64,000 bases of DNA from Roseococcus pinisoli (GTDB taxonomy: Bacteria; Pseudomonadota; Alphaproteobacteria; Acetobacterales; Acetobacteraceae): the NCBI RefSeq assembly GCF_018413645.1, contig NZ_JAHCDA010000001.1, forward strand, positions 868,001 through 932,000, read 5' to 3'. The position numbers and the translations under genes are program-made. The first letter of the stretch is position 1, and each line of letters opens with the position of its first letter. The notes under the pieces were generated by a model. That model had not been told where the DNA came from. It ran no database searches and saw only the letters and a program-made list of their open reading frames with translations. Below are positions 1 through 8,513 of the stretch, piece by piece.

Positions 1-1449
1 GCCAGCGTCCATCTGCTGGAGGCCACCGGCCTCGCGGACCGCAGCGACATCTGGGCCTATCGCCTGCCCTCGCTGCTGGGCGCCATCCTCGCCGTCCTCG
101 CCACCTTCCAGTTCGGGCGCGGGCTCGTGGGTCGGCGGGCGGCGATGCTGGGCGCCGCCATGCTGGCCGGCTGCATGGTGCTGATGGTCGAGGCGCATAT
201 CGCCAAGACCGACGCCGCCCTGCTCGCCAGCGTGACGGCGGCGATGGGCCTCTTCGGCCTCGCCTATCTCCGCCCCGGCAGCTTCAGCGCGCGGCAGGCG
301 GCCGCCTTCTGGGTGATCCTCGGCCTCGGCGTGCTGCTCAAAGGCCCGATCGCGCCTATGGTGCCCCTGCTGACCGGCCTCACCCTGGCCATCACCGACC
401 GCCGCCGGGGCGGCCCCTGGCTCCATGCCCCCTGGCTCGGCGCGCTGCGCCTCTCCTGGGGCCTGCCGCTGATGCTGGCGATCGTGCTGCCCTGGATGAT
501 CGCGATCGGCATCGCGACCGAGGGGCGCTTCTTCTCCCAGGCCATCGGCGGCGACATGCTGGGCAAGGTCGGCTCGGGCGACGAGAAGCACTGGGGCCCG
601 CCCGGCTTCTACCTGCTCACCTTCCTGGTCGCGGCCTTCCCGGCCGGCTTCCTGGTCCTGCTCGCGCTGCGGCAGAGCTGGGCCGAGCGCGGCCAGCCGG
701 CCATCCGCTTCCTCATCGCCTGGGTCGTGCCGACCTGGCTGGTCTTCGAGGCGGTGGCGACCAAGCTGCCGCACTACACCCTGCCCACCTATCCGGCCCT
801 CATGATGCTCGGCGCCGCCTGGGCGCTCGACCCGCTGCGCACCGAGCCGCCGCGCTGGCTGCGCTGGCTCGCCCGGCTGGCGGTGGCCGGCGTGGCGCTC
901 GGCCTCGCCGCCGTGGCCGTGGCGCTGCCCTGGTTCGTCACGGGGCACGAGCCCCTGGGCGCCCTGCTCGCTTTGCCCGCGGCCCTGCTGCTGATCTGGC
1001 TGACCTGGCGCGAGATGGGGCGCGCCCATTGGGCCCGCGCGGCGGCCGTCGCCGTCGTCGCTGCGCTGCCGATCTATGTCAGCGTGATGCAGCTCACCTT
1101 CCCGCGCATCGAGGCGATCTGGATCGCGCCGCGGATCGAGGCCCTGCTGGCGCGCGCCGCGCCCGGCCTGCCTTCCGAGAAATTCGGCATCACCGGCCAT
1201 GCCGAGCCCTCCACCCTGTTCCATGTGGGCGGGGGGTTGCAGCTTCTGCGCCGCGGCGAGGACGCCGCCATCTTTCTGACGGCCGATGCCGGCAGGGTGG
1301 TGGCGGTGGGTGACCGCGCCGAGGCAGACTTCCGCCGCGAGGCCGCGCGGCTTGGGCTGCGCCTGGAGGAGATGGGTTCCGTGGATGGACTGAACTACAC
1401 GCGCGGGCGTCGGGTGACGCTGCGCTTCTACCGGGTGGCCACGCCATGA
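1..1449 (+). CDS. ArnT/PMT-family glycosyltransferase, 5' end cut by window edge
   Basis: Integral inner-membrane glycosyltransferase of the ArnT/PMT (GT83-like) type, which moves a sugar from a polyprenyl-phosphate donor to a lipid or protein acceptor on the periplasmic side. The frame is open from base 1, so the N-terminus, including the first periplasmic catalytic loop, lies outside the window; the GTG at 127 is only an internal codon. What remains shows many hydrophobic segments, an ArnT-like KGPIAP motif, and a soluble C-terminal tail of about 110 residues ending in an NYTRGRRVTLRFYR-like stretch that is typical of the family. The stop overlaps the start of the DedA gene by four bases (ATGA), so the two are probably co-transcribed. 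The true acceptor (lipid A or other) cannot be told. Confidence 0.8.
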   Translation, partial: ASVHLLEATGLADRSDIWAYRLPSLLGAILAVLATFQFGRGLVGRRAAMLGAAMLAGCMVLMVEAHIAKTDAALLASVTAAMGLFGLAYLRPGSFSARQAAAFWVILGLGVLLKGPIAPMVPLLTGLTLAITDRRRGGPWLHAPWLGALRLSWGLPLMLAIVLPWMIAIGIATEGRFFSQAIGGDMLGKVGSGDEKHWGPPGFYLLTFLVAAFPAGFLVLLALRQSWAERGQPAIRFLIAWVVPTWLVFEAVATKLPHYTLPTYPALMMLGAAWALDPLRTEPPRWLRWLARLAVAGVALGLAAVAVALPWFVTGHEPLGALLALPAALLLIWLTWREMGRAHWARAAAVAVVAALPIYVSVMQLTFPRIEAIWIAPRIEALLARAAPGLPSEKFGITGHAEPSTLFHVGGGLQLLRRGEDAAIFLTADAGRVVAVGDRAEADFRREAARLGLRLEEMGSVDGLNYTRGRRVTLRFYRVATP

Positions 1450-2081
1450 TGGACCTAATCACGAGCTGGATCACGGCGGCCGGCTACGTCGGCATCTTCG
1501 GGCTGATGTTCCTGGAGAACCTGTTCCCGCCCATCCCCTCCGAGCTGATCATGCCCTTCGCCGGCTTCGCCGCCGCGCGCGGGCAGCTGTCGGTGTCGCT
1601 GGTGATCCTGGCCGGCATCCTCGGCACCATCGTCGGCAACATGTTCTGGTACGAGGTCGCGCGCGCCTTCGGCGCGGAGCGGACCAAGCGCCTCTGCGCG
1701 AAGTACGGGCGCTGGATCGGCGTGAACGCCGCCGACCTCGACAAGGCGGAGGAGACGCTGCGCCGCTGGGGGCCGCTGGCAGTCTTCCTCGGCCGCATCA
1801 TGCCGGGCATCCGCACGGTGATCTCGATCCCCGCCGGCCTCATCGAGATGCCGCGCTCGACCTTCTATGCCTGGACGACGCTCGGCACGGCCATCTGGGT
1901 CGGAGCCCTGACCATGTTCGGCTACATCCTGGAGGAGGGCTACAACCAGCTCGAGCCCTGGATCGACCCGATCGGCAAGGGGCTGGTGCTGCTGGTGGGC
2001 GTGCTGTTCCTGGTGCAGATCTGGCGGATCTGGCGCCGCCGGTCCGCCGTGCCGGCCGCCCGTTCCGACGGCGAGGCCTGA
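1446..2081 (+). CDS. DedA-family membrane protein
   Basis: A 211-residue DedA/SNARE-associated family inner-membrane protein. The family includes lipid scramblases/flippases that recycle undecaprenyl phosphate or phosphatidylethanolamine and supports envelope homeostasis. Family features visible: an early ENLFPPIPSE motif near residues 20-30, GNMFWYEVAR in the second helix, a conserved FLGRIMPGIRTVISIPAG stretch around residues 113-130, and a basic C-terminal tail. Length is normal. It overlaps the upstream ArnT-like gene by ATGA. Since ArnT-type enzymes consume undecaprenyl-phosphate sugars, a role in carrier recycling is a reasonable inference but not shown. Confidence 0.88.
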   Translation: MMDLITSWITAAGYVGIFGLMFLENLFPPIPSELIMPFAGFAAARGQLSVSLVILAGILGTIVGNMFWYEVARAFGAERTKRLCAKYGRWIGVNAADLDKAEETLRRWGPLAVFLGRIMPGIRTVISIPAGLIEMPRSTFYAWTTLGTAIWVGALTMFGYILEEGYNQLEPWIDPIGKGLVLLVGVLFLVQIWRIWRRRSAVPAARSDGEA

Positions 2082-2200
2082 CAGTCCACACTTGACGGGG
2101 CGGCGCCCAGGTCCTTCATTGAGCGCATGTCGACGACCCTCCCCCTCTCTGGGCTGTATTACGCGCCGCGCATCTAGCGGCGGGATGGTCTTGTCATCTT

Positions 2201-2226
2201 TCAACCGCTGCCTCGCCAGCGGTTGA
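2201..2226. terminator. Perfect 10-bp inverted repeat after the DedA gene
   Basis: TCAACCGCTG, six-base loop CCTCGC, CAGCGGTTGA, followed by TATCTTT. It lies about 120 bases after the DedA stop and 46 bases before the start of the next gene. The strong stem with a short T-rich tail fits a rho-independent terminator; an operator for the downstream gene is the alternative. Confidence 0.55.
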
Positions 2227-2272
2227 TATCTTTCCGACGCCGTTGGCCTTGCAGCTTCGCAGAGGTCCAACC

Positions 2273-3004
2273 GTGTTCCAGTCCCACGATATCGGCATCA
2301 TCGGCTTCGGCGCCTTCGGGCGCCTGATCGCCACGCATCTCGGCCCGCATTTCGGCCTCTGCGCCTACGACCCCGCGCCCTCCGCGCCGATGCCCGGCGT
2401 GGCGCCTGTCGATCTCGCGACGGCCGCCGCCTGCCCCATCGTCATCCTCGCCATGCCAGTCGGCGCCATGGAAGAGACGGTGCGCGCCATCGGCCCGCAT
2501 CTGCGCCACGGCGCGCTCGTCGTCGATGTCGGCTCGGTGAAAATGCTGCCGGCCGAGATCATGCGGCGCGGCCTGCCCGACCATGCGGACATCGTGGCCA
2601 CGCACCCGCTCTTCGGCCCGCAAAGCGCGCGCGACGGCATCCGCGGCCTGAAGATCGCCATCTGCCCGGTGCGCGGCCGCCGCGCGCCGCGCCTCGCGGC
2701 CTTCCTGCGCAAGGTCCTCGGCCTCGACGTCATCATGACGACGCCCGAGGCCCATGACCGGGAGGCCGCCATGGTCCAGGGCCTCACCCACCTCATCGCC
2801 AAGGTGCTGGTCCGGATGGAGCCGCTGCCCAGCCGCATGACCACGCGCAGCTTCGAGCTGATCCACCAGGCCGTCGGCATGGTGCGCGGCGACGCGCCCG
2901 AGGTCTTCCGCGCCATCGAGATGAGCAACCCGCATTCGGCGGGGGTCCGCCGGCGCTTCTTCGACCTGGCCTCGGCGCTGGATGCGGAGCTCACGGAAGG
3001 TTGA
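2273..3004 (+). CDS. Arogenate/prephenate dehydrogenase-like protein
   Basis: A 243-residue NAD(P)-dependent dehydrogenase of the TyrA fold, closest in motifs to plant-type arogenate dehydrogenases. It has an N-terminal Rossmann motif IGIIGFGAFGR, a VVDVGSVK strand, the substrate-side THPLFGPQS motif, and HDREAAMVQGLTHLIAKVL near residues 160-180, all arranged as in arogenate dehydrogenases. It may oxidise arogenate or prephenate in tyrosine synthesis. GTG at 2273 is preferred because AGAGGT lies just upstream; an in-frame TTG at 2243 has no such site. A canonical TyrA exists at 49014-49904, so this is a second, stand-alone copy and could have another substrate. No ACT domain is present. Confidence 0.75.
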   Translation: MFQSHDIGIIGFGAFGRLIATHLGPHFGLCAYDPAPSAPMPGVAPVDLATAAACPIVILAMPVGAMEETVRAIGPHLRHGALVVDVGSVKMLPAEIMRRGLPDHADIVATHPLFGPQSARDGIRGLKIAICPVRGRRAPRLAAFLRKVLGLDVIMTTPEAHDREAAMVQGLTHLIAKVLVRMEPLPSRMTTRSFELIHQAVGMVRGDAPEVFRAIEMSNPHSAGVRRRFFDLASALDAELTEG

Positions 3005-3060
3005 CGGCGGGCCGGCCCGGGCGCGCAAATGAGGTCCATAACAAGACGAGGGAGGACATC

Positions 3061-3810
3061 ATGGCGGGACGTCTGGCGGGAAAGCGGGCCTTCGTGACGG
3101 CGGCCGGGCAGGGGATCGGCCGGGCGAGCGCCCTGGCCATGGCGGCGGAAGGCGCCTCGGTCATCGCCACCGATCGCGACGGCGCCAAGCTGGCCGGGCT
3201 GGAGCAGCACGGCATCACGGTCATGCCGCTCGACGTGATGGACGACCATGCCGTGGAGGCCGCGATCACCGGCGCCGGCACGCTCGACATCCTCTTCAAC
3301 TGCGCGGGCTTCGTGCATCAGAACACGGCGCTGACCTGCACCGAGGACGAGTGGGACTTCGCCTTCAACCTCAACGTGCGCGCCATGTGGCGCTGCCTGC
3401 GCGCGGCGCTGCCGGGCATGCTGGCGGCCGGGCATGGCAGCATCATCAACATGGCCTCCGCCGCCTCCAGCATCAAAGGCGCGCCGAACCGCTTCGTCTA
3501 CGGCACGACCAAGGCGGCGGTGATCGGCATGACGCGCGCGGTCGCGGCCGACACGGTGACGCAGGGCGTGCGCTGCAACTGCCTGGCGCCCGGCACGGTC
3601 GATACGCCCAGCCTCGGCGACCGCATCGCCGCCAATGCAAGCTCGGCCGGCGGGCTGGAGGCGGCGCGGGCGGCCTTCGTGGCGCGGCAGGCGATGGGCC
3701 GGCTCGCGACCGCGGAGGAGATGGCCGCGCTCGTGGTCTATCTGGCCAGCGACGAGAGCACCTTCGTCACCGGCCAGGCCATGGTGATCGACGGTGGCTG
3801 GACGTTGTAG
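3061..3810 (+). CDS. SDR oxidoreductase, DHRS6/BDH2-like
   Basis: A 249-residue classical short-chain dehydrogenase. The cofactor motif TAAGQGIGRA is near residue 15, the active-site Ser lies in NMASAASS, and the YGTTK catalytic Tyr/Lys is followed by the CLAPGTVDTPSL and VIDGGW motifs. The whole pattern, including GFVHQNTAL and the D-rich LDVMDD segment, resembles animal DHRS6/BDH2 and bacterial 2-keto-3-deoxy-L-fuconate dehydrogenases, which oxidise small hydroxy-acids with NAD. Acidic residues at the end of the second strand (ATDRDG) suggest NAD rather than NADP. Start ATG 3061 follows GAGGGAGGACATC, an excellent ribosome-binding site. It stands alone between differently functioning genes, so the substrate is open. 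Confidence 0.82.
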   Translation: MAGRLAGKRAFVTAAGQGIGRASALAMAAEGASVIATDRDGAKLAGLEQHGITVMPLDVMDDHAVEAAITGAGTLDILFNCAGFVHQNTALTCTEDEWDFAFNLNVRAMWRCLRAALPGMLAAGHGSIINMASAASSIKGAPNRFVYGTTKAAVIGMTRAVAADTVTQGVRCNCLAPGTVDTPSLGDRIAANASSAGGLEAARAAFVARQAMGRLATAEEMAALVVYLASDESTFVTGQAMVIDGGWTL

Positions 3811-3943
3811 CGCAGCAAGACGTCACGCGGCCGCCCCTGGACGCTGCGCCGGGGCTTCGTTAGGTGCTGAATCCGGTGCCGGGGGGCGCCTGAAGGGCAA
3901 GGCCGACGGCGCTTGTTCCTCCATGTCGGGGAAGGCGCGCCGC

Positions 3944-4690
3944 ATGCTCAGATCCGGGTTCTGGCTGCTCCTGCTCGGCTTGCTCGGGGCCTGCGCCCTG
4001 CCGGTCAACACCGCGCTGCGGGACTGGACGCGCAGCGCGGAGACCGCCCTCGATCGAAGCGGCGCCGCGCCGGCCTCCCTGGCCGCCCGCGAGGCACTCG
4101 CGACCTATTTCCAGGCCCTCGGCGCGCTGTGGGACGGCGCGGATCTCTCCTTCGATGCCGCCCGCTTCGCGACCCTCGCGGCCGCACAGCCCGATCCGGC
4201 GGTGGCCGGGGCGATCCGCGAGCTCGGGCGGCTGCTGCGCGCGGCGAGCGACGAAAAGCCCCCGCGCTGGCTGCCGGCCGACAATTCCGGCCCCACCCCG
4301 GCCTATGAGGACCGGCGCCTCTCCACGACGATCCGCGCGGCGGATCCCTCGGTGCAGCTTCTGCTCGCCGCGCTGAATCGCCCGGCCGTGCCCGCGGCGG
4401 CGACGCCCATGCCCCCTCACGCCGCGACGGACGATCCGGCGCTGCAGCAGGTCCAGCTGGAGCAGGAGGCCCGCCGGGCGCGCCGCGCTGCCCAGGAACA
4501 GACCGCGCAAAACCGGCAGGCGGCGGTGCTGACCGAGCTCGCCGCCGGACATGCCCTGCTGGCCGGGCTCGCCGGGCGCCTCCGCCAGAGGGAGACGGAG
4601 CGCGAGCTTCGCCGCGCCGAGGACCGCCTGCGCCGCGCCATGGCGGATCGCGGGGCGCTCCAGCCTCCCGGTGCGGAGATCCTCCCATGA
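3944..4690 (+). CDS. Predicted lipoprotein, first of a paralogous pair
   Basis: A 248-residue protein of unknown function with a lipoprotein signal: hydrophobic core and lipobox LLGAC, with the acylated Cys at residue 17 followed by Ala, compatible with sorting to the outer membrane. ATG 3944 is chosen because GGGGAAGG precedes it with good spacing; ATG 3923 in frame lacks a site. The mature protein has a helical first half (REALATYFQAL), an IRAADPSVQLLLAAL motif, then an Ala/Arg/Gln-rich stretch likely to form a coiled coil. The same ordered motifs recur in the next gene, so the two are paralogues. It overlaps that gene by ATGA and is followed by an outer-membrane barrel gene, suggesting a joint envelope assembly. 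Confidence 0.72.
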   Translation: MLRSGFWLLLLGLLGACALPVNTALRDWTRSAETALDRSGAAPASLAAREALATYFQALGALWDGADLSFDAARFATLAAAQPDPAVAGAIRELGRLLRAASDEKPPRWLPADNSGPTPAYEDRRLSTTIRAADPSVQLLLAALNRPAVPAAATPMPPHAATDDPALQQVQLEQEARRARRAAQEQTAQNRQAAVLTELAAGHALLAGLAGRLRQRETERELRRAEDRLRRAMADRGALQPPGAEILP

Positions 4691-5517
4691 CGACACGACC
4701 TAGCCGCACGGCCATGGCCCCCCGAAGGCGCGCGCGCCCGGCCCTCTGGGCATCGCTGGCCGCCGCGCCGCTGATGCTCGCGGCCTGCAATGCGCCGGAC
4801 TACACGCCCGTGCGCGACTGGGCCGCGACGGCGAGCCTGGCCGTGGACGAGCCGCGCATGGCAGGCGGCAGCGTGGCGCCGCCGCCGGGCACGGGCCTGC
4901 CGGCATCGCGCCCCGCCGAGGACGGCATCCTGGCCATGCAGGAGGCCCTGGCGACCTACCTTCAGGCCCTGGCGACCCTCGCCTCCGACGGCGTGCTGCC
5001 CTATCGCGAGAGCCCCTTCGTCCAGCTCGCGACCCGCGCGGAGGCGGCCTCGACGCCCGGCGCGCAGGCCATCACCGCGCTCGGCCTGCTGCTGCGCCGG
5101 GCCACCCACTACAATGCCCGGGCACCGGAGATGCGCGACAATATCCGCGCGGCCGATCCGCAGGTGCAGGCCCTGGTCGCGGCGCTGCGCGAGGCCGTGG
5201 CCCGCCAGGAGGCGGGGGAGGCCGCGGCACGGCGGGAGGCGGCCGCCTTCTATGCCGAGGTCGAGGCCAACGGCCGCGACGCCGCCGCCCAGCAGGCGCT
5301 TCGCGAATGGGCCCGCGAACGCGACGCCGCCTTCGCCGCCGAGGCCGCCCGCCGCCTCGGCTACGGGCAGGTCCTGGCCCGGGTGGCCGAGGGCCATGCC
5401 CTGCTGAAGGCCCGGGCCAGCCGCATGACGCGCCTGGACGTGGTGCAGGAGGTCCGCGCCGCCGAGGCCGAGCTGCGGCGCGCCGCTCAACCGCTCCGGA
5501 CGGGCAGCGCCGGATGA
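4687..5517 (+). CDS. Predicted lipoprotein, second of a paralogous pair
   Basis: A 276-residue lipoprotein of unknown function. After a long basic n-region (about 18 residues with many Arg), a hydrophobic core ends in the lipobox LMLAAC with Cys at residue 34. It shares with the preceding protein a VRDW motif just after the Cys, QEALATYLQAL, IRAADPQVQALVAAL, and a C-terminal VAEGHALLKAR helix followed by RAAEAELRRA. Between these lies an Ala/Glu/Arg-rich coiled-coil-like segment (about residues 165-230). Start ATG 4687 overlaps the upstream stop and the gene itself overlaps the barrel gene by ATGA, so translation is probably coupled across all three. No enzyme motif is seen; a structural or scaffold role is only a guess. 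Confidence 0.72.
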   Translation: MTTRPSRTAMAPRRRARPALWASLAAAPLMLAACNAPDYTPVRDWAATASLAVDEPRMAGGSVAPPPGTGLPASRPAEDGILAMQEALATYLQALATLASDGVLPYRESPFVQLATRAEAASTPGAQAITALGLLLRRATHYNARAPEMRDNIRAADPQVQALVAALREAVARQEAGEAAARREAAAFYAEVEANGRDAAAQQALREWARERDAAFAAEAARRLGYGQVLARVAEGHALLKARASRMTRLDVVQEVRAAEAELRRAAQPLRTGSAG

Positions 5518-6524
5518 GGTTGGCGCGGCTCATCCCTGCCTTGGCCATCGGCTTCCTGCTGGCGCCGGCCGGCGCCGCGGCGCAGCTGCTGGAGGATGCG
5601 GCGGCGCGCGTCCAGAACCGCCTGACGGAGATCGGCTCGACGCTGCAGTCCCGGCATGGCGGCCTGCTCGGGCTGATGGGCTACAACATGACGCCCGACG
5701 GCTCGACCAACTCGCTGCTGATCCAGCGCGGCTCAGGTCGCGCGGGCGGAGACGACGTCACCTCACTGCAGCTGAGCCAGTTCGGCTTCGGCTTCACGGC
5801 GAGCGAGTCGGTGCCGGTCTTCCTCGAAACCTACATCGGCTATGCGCGCTACGATCCGCGCGCCTATCTCACCCAGGGCGAGGCGGGACGGCGGTTGCCG
5901 CTGCGGTGGAACAACTTCACCGGCACCCTCGGCATCGGTTACGACATCCGCCTGGCGGAGAACCTGTGGCTGCGGCCGATCGTGAACGGCTCGCTGGGCG
6001 TCGCTGCCTCGGACGTCACGCTCTTCGCCTCCTTCCTGCACTACCGCACCGGCATCGACATCCCCGCCCTCACCGACAAGCAGGTGAATGTCTACGGCGT
6101 CGGCGGTTCGCTCATGCTGGCCTACTACGACCATCGCCCGGCGCGGGACATCGATGTCGAGCTGCGCTACACGCAGCTGCGCCTGCAGACCTATGGCAAC
6201 ACGCCCTCGGGCCTTCGCGGCTCCTCCACGCCGCGCACCCTGGGCCTCTGGGCGCGGCTGCGCTGGCCCACGGGCTGGGAGGCCTTCGGGCGGCCGGTGC
6301 GCTGGGTGATCGACGGCTCCGGCTCGGCCTATCTCGGCGACCAGCGGGAGGCGCTGGGCTTCGGCTGGTCGGTCAAGATCGGCGGCGGCATCGAATTCGA
6401 TGTCGGGCGCTACGAGGTCGGCGCGATGGGGCTCAACCTCTCCCGCGTGCGGTTGATCGGGCGCTACTTCTTTGGCGACCGCGGCGTGACCGGCGCTTCC
6501 TTCGGCATCGGCATGAGCTTCTGA
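5514..6524 (+). CDS. Predicted outer-membrane beta-barrel protein
   Basis: A 336-residue exported protein. Residues 1-23 form a Sec signal peptide ending in AGAAAQ. The rest is rich in alternating hydrophobic/polar strands with many Gly, Tyr and Trp, and ends in GIGMSF: a C-terminal Phe is the usual BAM-recognised signature of outer-membrane barrels. The segment after the signal (residues 24-50, EDAAARVQNRLTEIGS) looks helical and may be a periplasmic plug or contact site. I recognise no named family; DUF/autotransporter-like barrel domains are possible. It is the last gene of the overlapping operon with two paralogous lipoproteins, so a barrel-lipoprotein complex is plausible. ATG 5514 lies inside the upstream stop (ATGA); longer upstream frames run through the lipoprotein gene and are not credible. 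Confidence 0.72.
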   Translation: MRLARLIPALAIGFLLAPAGAAAQLLEDAAARVQNRLTEIGSTLQSRHGGLLGLMGYNMTPDGSTNSLLIQRGSGRAGGDDVTSLQLSQFGFGFTASESVPVFLETYIGYARYDPRAYLTQGEAGRRLPLRWNNFTGTLGIGYDIRLAENLWLRPIVNGSLGVAASDVTLFASFLHYRTGIDIPALTDKQVNVYGVGGSLMLAYYDHRPARDIDVELRYTQLRLQTYGNTPSGLRGSSTPRTLGLWARLRWPTGWEAFGRPVRWVIDGSGSAYLGDQREALGFGWSVKIGGGIEFDVGRYEVGAMGLNLSRVRLIGRYFFGDRGVTGASFGIGMSF

Positions 6525-6544
6525 GCCGCAGCCGGGCCCACGGT

Positions 6545-6574
6545 TTGACAGTGCGCGCGGCGCGTTCCGATACT
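6545..6574 (+). promoter_or_regulatory. Candidate sigma-70 promoter for the Bug receptor at 6602
   Basis: TTGACA at 6545-6550, an 18-base spacer, and GATACT at 6569-6574 (four of six matches to the -10 consensus), followed by CGGGAGGAC as ribosome-binding site. The perfect -35 stands out in this GC-rich DNA. The position, between the barrel stop and the receptor start, fits an independent promoter. Confidence 0.45.
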
Positions 6575-6601
6575 TCCGGAAAATCGTCCCGGGAGGACAA
6601 T

Positions 6602-7564
6602 ATGAAAACGTCTCGTCGCGCCCTGCTGGCCGCGCCCGCCGCGCTGCTCGCCACGCCCGCGCTCGCTCAGGGCGCCTGGCCCAATCGGCCGGTGCGCATC
6701 TTCGTCGGCTTCCCCGCCGGCGGTACGACCGACATCCTCGCCCGCATCGCCGGCCAGATTCTGCAGGAGGAGCTGGGCCAGCCCTTCGTCATCGAGAACC
6801 GCCCGGGCGCCGGCTCCAACATCGCCGCCCAGGCCGTGCTGCGCAGTCCGGCGGATGGCTACACGCTGCTGCTGGGCTCGCCCGGCACGAATGCCATCAA
6901 CCCCCACCTCTACAGCAATTCCGGCTACGACCCGCGCACCGACTTCCTGCCCATCTCCCAGATCGCGGAGGTGCCGAACCTCATCGCCGCGCATCCGGGC
7001 CTCGGCGTGCGCGACGCGGCCTCGCTCATCGCGCTGGCGAAGCAGCGGCGCCTTTCCTATGGCGAGACGAGCATCGGCGGTTCGACCCATCTCGGCGCGG
7101 AGCTCTTCCGCGTGATGGGCGAGTTCGAGGCGACGCACGTCTCCTATCGCGGCAGCTCGCCCATGATGACGGACCTGCTGCCCGGCCGCATCGATTTCGG
7201 CTGCGACAACCTGCCCTCCATCCTGCCGCATATCCGCTCCGGCGCGCTGGTGCCCATCGGCGTGACCTCGACTTCGCGCTGGGCGGGCGCGCGGGAGATT
7301 GCGGCGATCGGCGAGACGCTGCCGGGCTACGAGGTCACGGCCTGGTTCGGCATCGTGGCGCCGAAGGGCACGCCCGCCGAGGTGATCCGGCGCGCCAATG
7401 CGGCGCTGCGCACGGGCCTCACCAGGCCCGAGACCGTGGCCCGCCTGCAGGAGCTCGGCGCCACGCCGCTGCCCGGCACGCCCGAGGAGTACCAGGCCCG
7501 CAACGTCGCGCAGTACGACCGGATGGGCGACCTGATCCGCCGCGCCGGCATCCGCGCCGAATAG
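6602..7564 (+). CDS. Bug/TctC-family periplasmic solute receptor
   Basis: A 320-residue extracytoplasmic binding protein of the tripartite tricarboxylate transporter (Bug) family, which captures small carboxylates or related solutes in the periplasm. The first 23 residues form a signal with an SRRALLAAP Tat-like start and cleavage after ALAQ. Then come the family motifs: NRPVRIFVGFPAGGTTD (ligand loop), GQPFVIENRPGAGS, a DGYTLLLGSPG strand and YDPRTDF. The start ATG 6602 follows CGGGAGGACAAT. No TctA/TctB membrane genes are anywhere in the window, as is common for this hugely amplified family. The next gene, an FAH-family hydrolase, may act on the imported compound; that link is positional only. 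Confidence 0.92.
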   Translation: MKTSRRALLAAPAALLATPALAQGAWPNRPVRIFVGFPAGGTTDILARIAGQILQEELGQPFVIENRPGAGSNIAAQAVLRSPADGYTLLLGSPGTNAINPHLYSNSGYDPRTDFLPISQIAEVPNLIAAHPGLGVRDAASLIALAKQRRLSYGETSIGGSTHLGAELFRVMGEFEATHVSYRGSSPMMTDLLPGRIDFGCDNLPSILPHIRSGALVPIGVTSTSRWAGAREIAAIGETLPGYEVTAWFGIVAPKGTPAEVIRRANAALRTGLTRPETVARLQELGATPLPGTPEEYQARNVAQYDRMGDLIRRAGIRAE

Positions 7565-7635
7565 GCCGTGGCACGGGACTTCGCGCCACGCGCTTTCCCG
7601 TGCAGTCTTCGCCCCGCTCTGACAGAGGAATATCC

Positions 7636-8487
7636 ATGAAGCTGCTTCGCTACGGCCCCAAGGGCCAGGAAAAGCCCGGCCTGCTCGATGCGGCCGGCAC
7701 CATCCGCGATCTGTCGTCGCTGGTGCCCGACATCAACGGCGACACGCTCTCGCCCGGCGTCCTGGCGAAGCTCGCCTCGGTCGATCCCGCGAGCCTGCCC
7801 GCCGTGACCGGCAATCCGCGCCTCGGCGCGGCGGTCATCGGCATGAAGAACCTGATCTGCATCGGCCTGAACTACGCCGACCATGCGGCCGAGACGGGTT
7901 CGGCCCTGCCGAAGGAACCGATCGTCTTCATCAAGTCGCTCGGCGCGCTGAACGGCCCCTTCGACGACATCATCATCCCCAAGAACTCGGTGAAGACCGA
8001 CTGGGAATGCGAGCTGGCGATCGTGATCGGCACCACGGCGCGCTACGTGACCGAGGAGCAGGCGCTCGACCACGTGGCCGGCTATGCCGTCGGCAACGAC
8101 GTCTCCGAGCGTGAATGGCAGCAGGAGCGCGGCCCGACCTGGGACAAGGGCAAGGGCTTCGAGACCTTCGGCCCGCTCGGCCCCTACGTCGTCACGAAGG
8201 ACGAGGTGCCGGACCCGCAGAACCTGAAGATGTGGACCGACGTGGACGGCGTCCGCCAGCAGGACGGCAGCACGAAGACCATGATCTTCGGCGTGAAGAC
8301 GCTGGTCAGCTACGTCAGCCAGTGCATCACGCTCTTCCCGGGCGACGTGATCTTCACCGGCACGCCGCCGGGCGTGGGCCTCGGCAAGAAGCCGACCCCC
8401 TGGTTCCTCAAGGCCGGCCAGCAGGTCAAGGTCGGCATCGAGGGCCTGGGCGAGCAGGTCTCGAACACGGTCGCCTACCAGGGCTGA
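7636..8487 (+). CDS. Fumarylacetoacetate hydrolase (FAH) family protein
   Basis: A 283-residue FAH-superfamily enzyme; members cleave or isomerise beta-diketo and related acids in aromatic or ureide catabolism. Family features: a short N-terminal domain (MKLLRYG...GLLDAAGTIRDLSS), then the catalytic core with LNYADHAAETG, the metal-binding WECELAIVIG acidic pair, GNDVSEREWQ, KGFETFGPLGPYVV and a C-terminal GDVIFTGTPPGVGLG motif. This pattern resembles ureidoglycolate lyase and 2-hydroxyhepta-2,4-diene-1,7-dioate isomerase homologues, which are often over-annotated, so the substrate is left open. ATG 7636 has GACAGAGGAA upstream. Divalent metal (Mg/Mn) use is expected. Confidence 0.88.
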   Translation: MKLLRYGPKGQEKPGLLDAAGTIRDLSSLVPDINGDTLSPGVLAKLASVDPASLPAVTGNPRLGAAVIGMKNLICIGLNYADHAAETGSALPKEPIVFIKSLGALNGPFDDIIIPKNSVKTDWECELAIVIGTTARYVTEEQALDHVAGYAVGNDVSEREWQQERGPTWDKGKGFETFGPLGPYVVTKDEVPDPQNLKMWTDVDGVRQQDGSTKTMIFGVKTLVSYVSQCITLFPGDVIFTGTPPGVGLGKKPTPWFLKAGQQVKVGIEGLGEQVSNTVAYQG

Positions 8488-8513
8488 GCGCCAAGGCGCT
8501 TTCGCCCAAGGCC

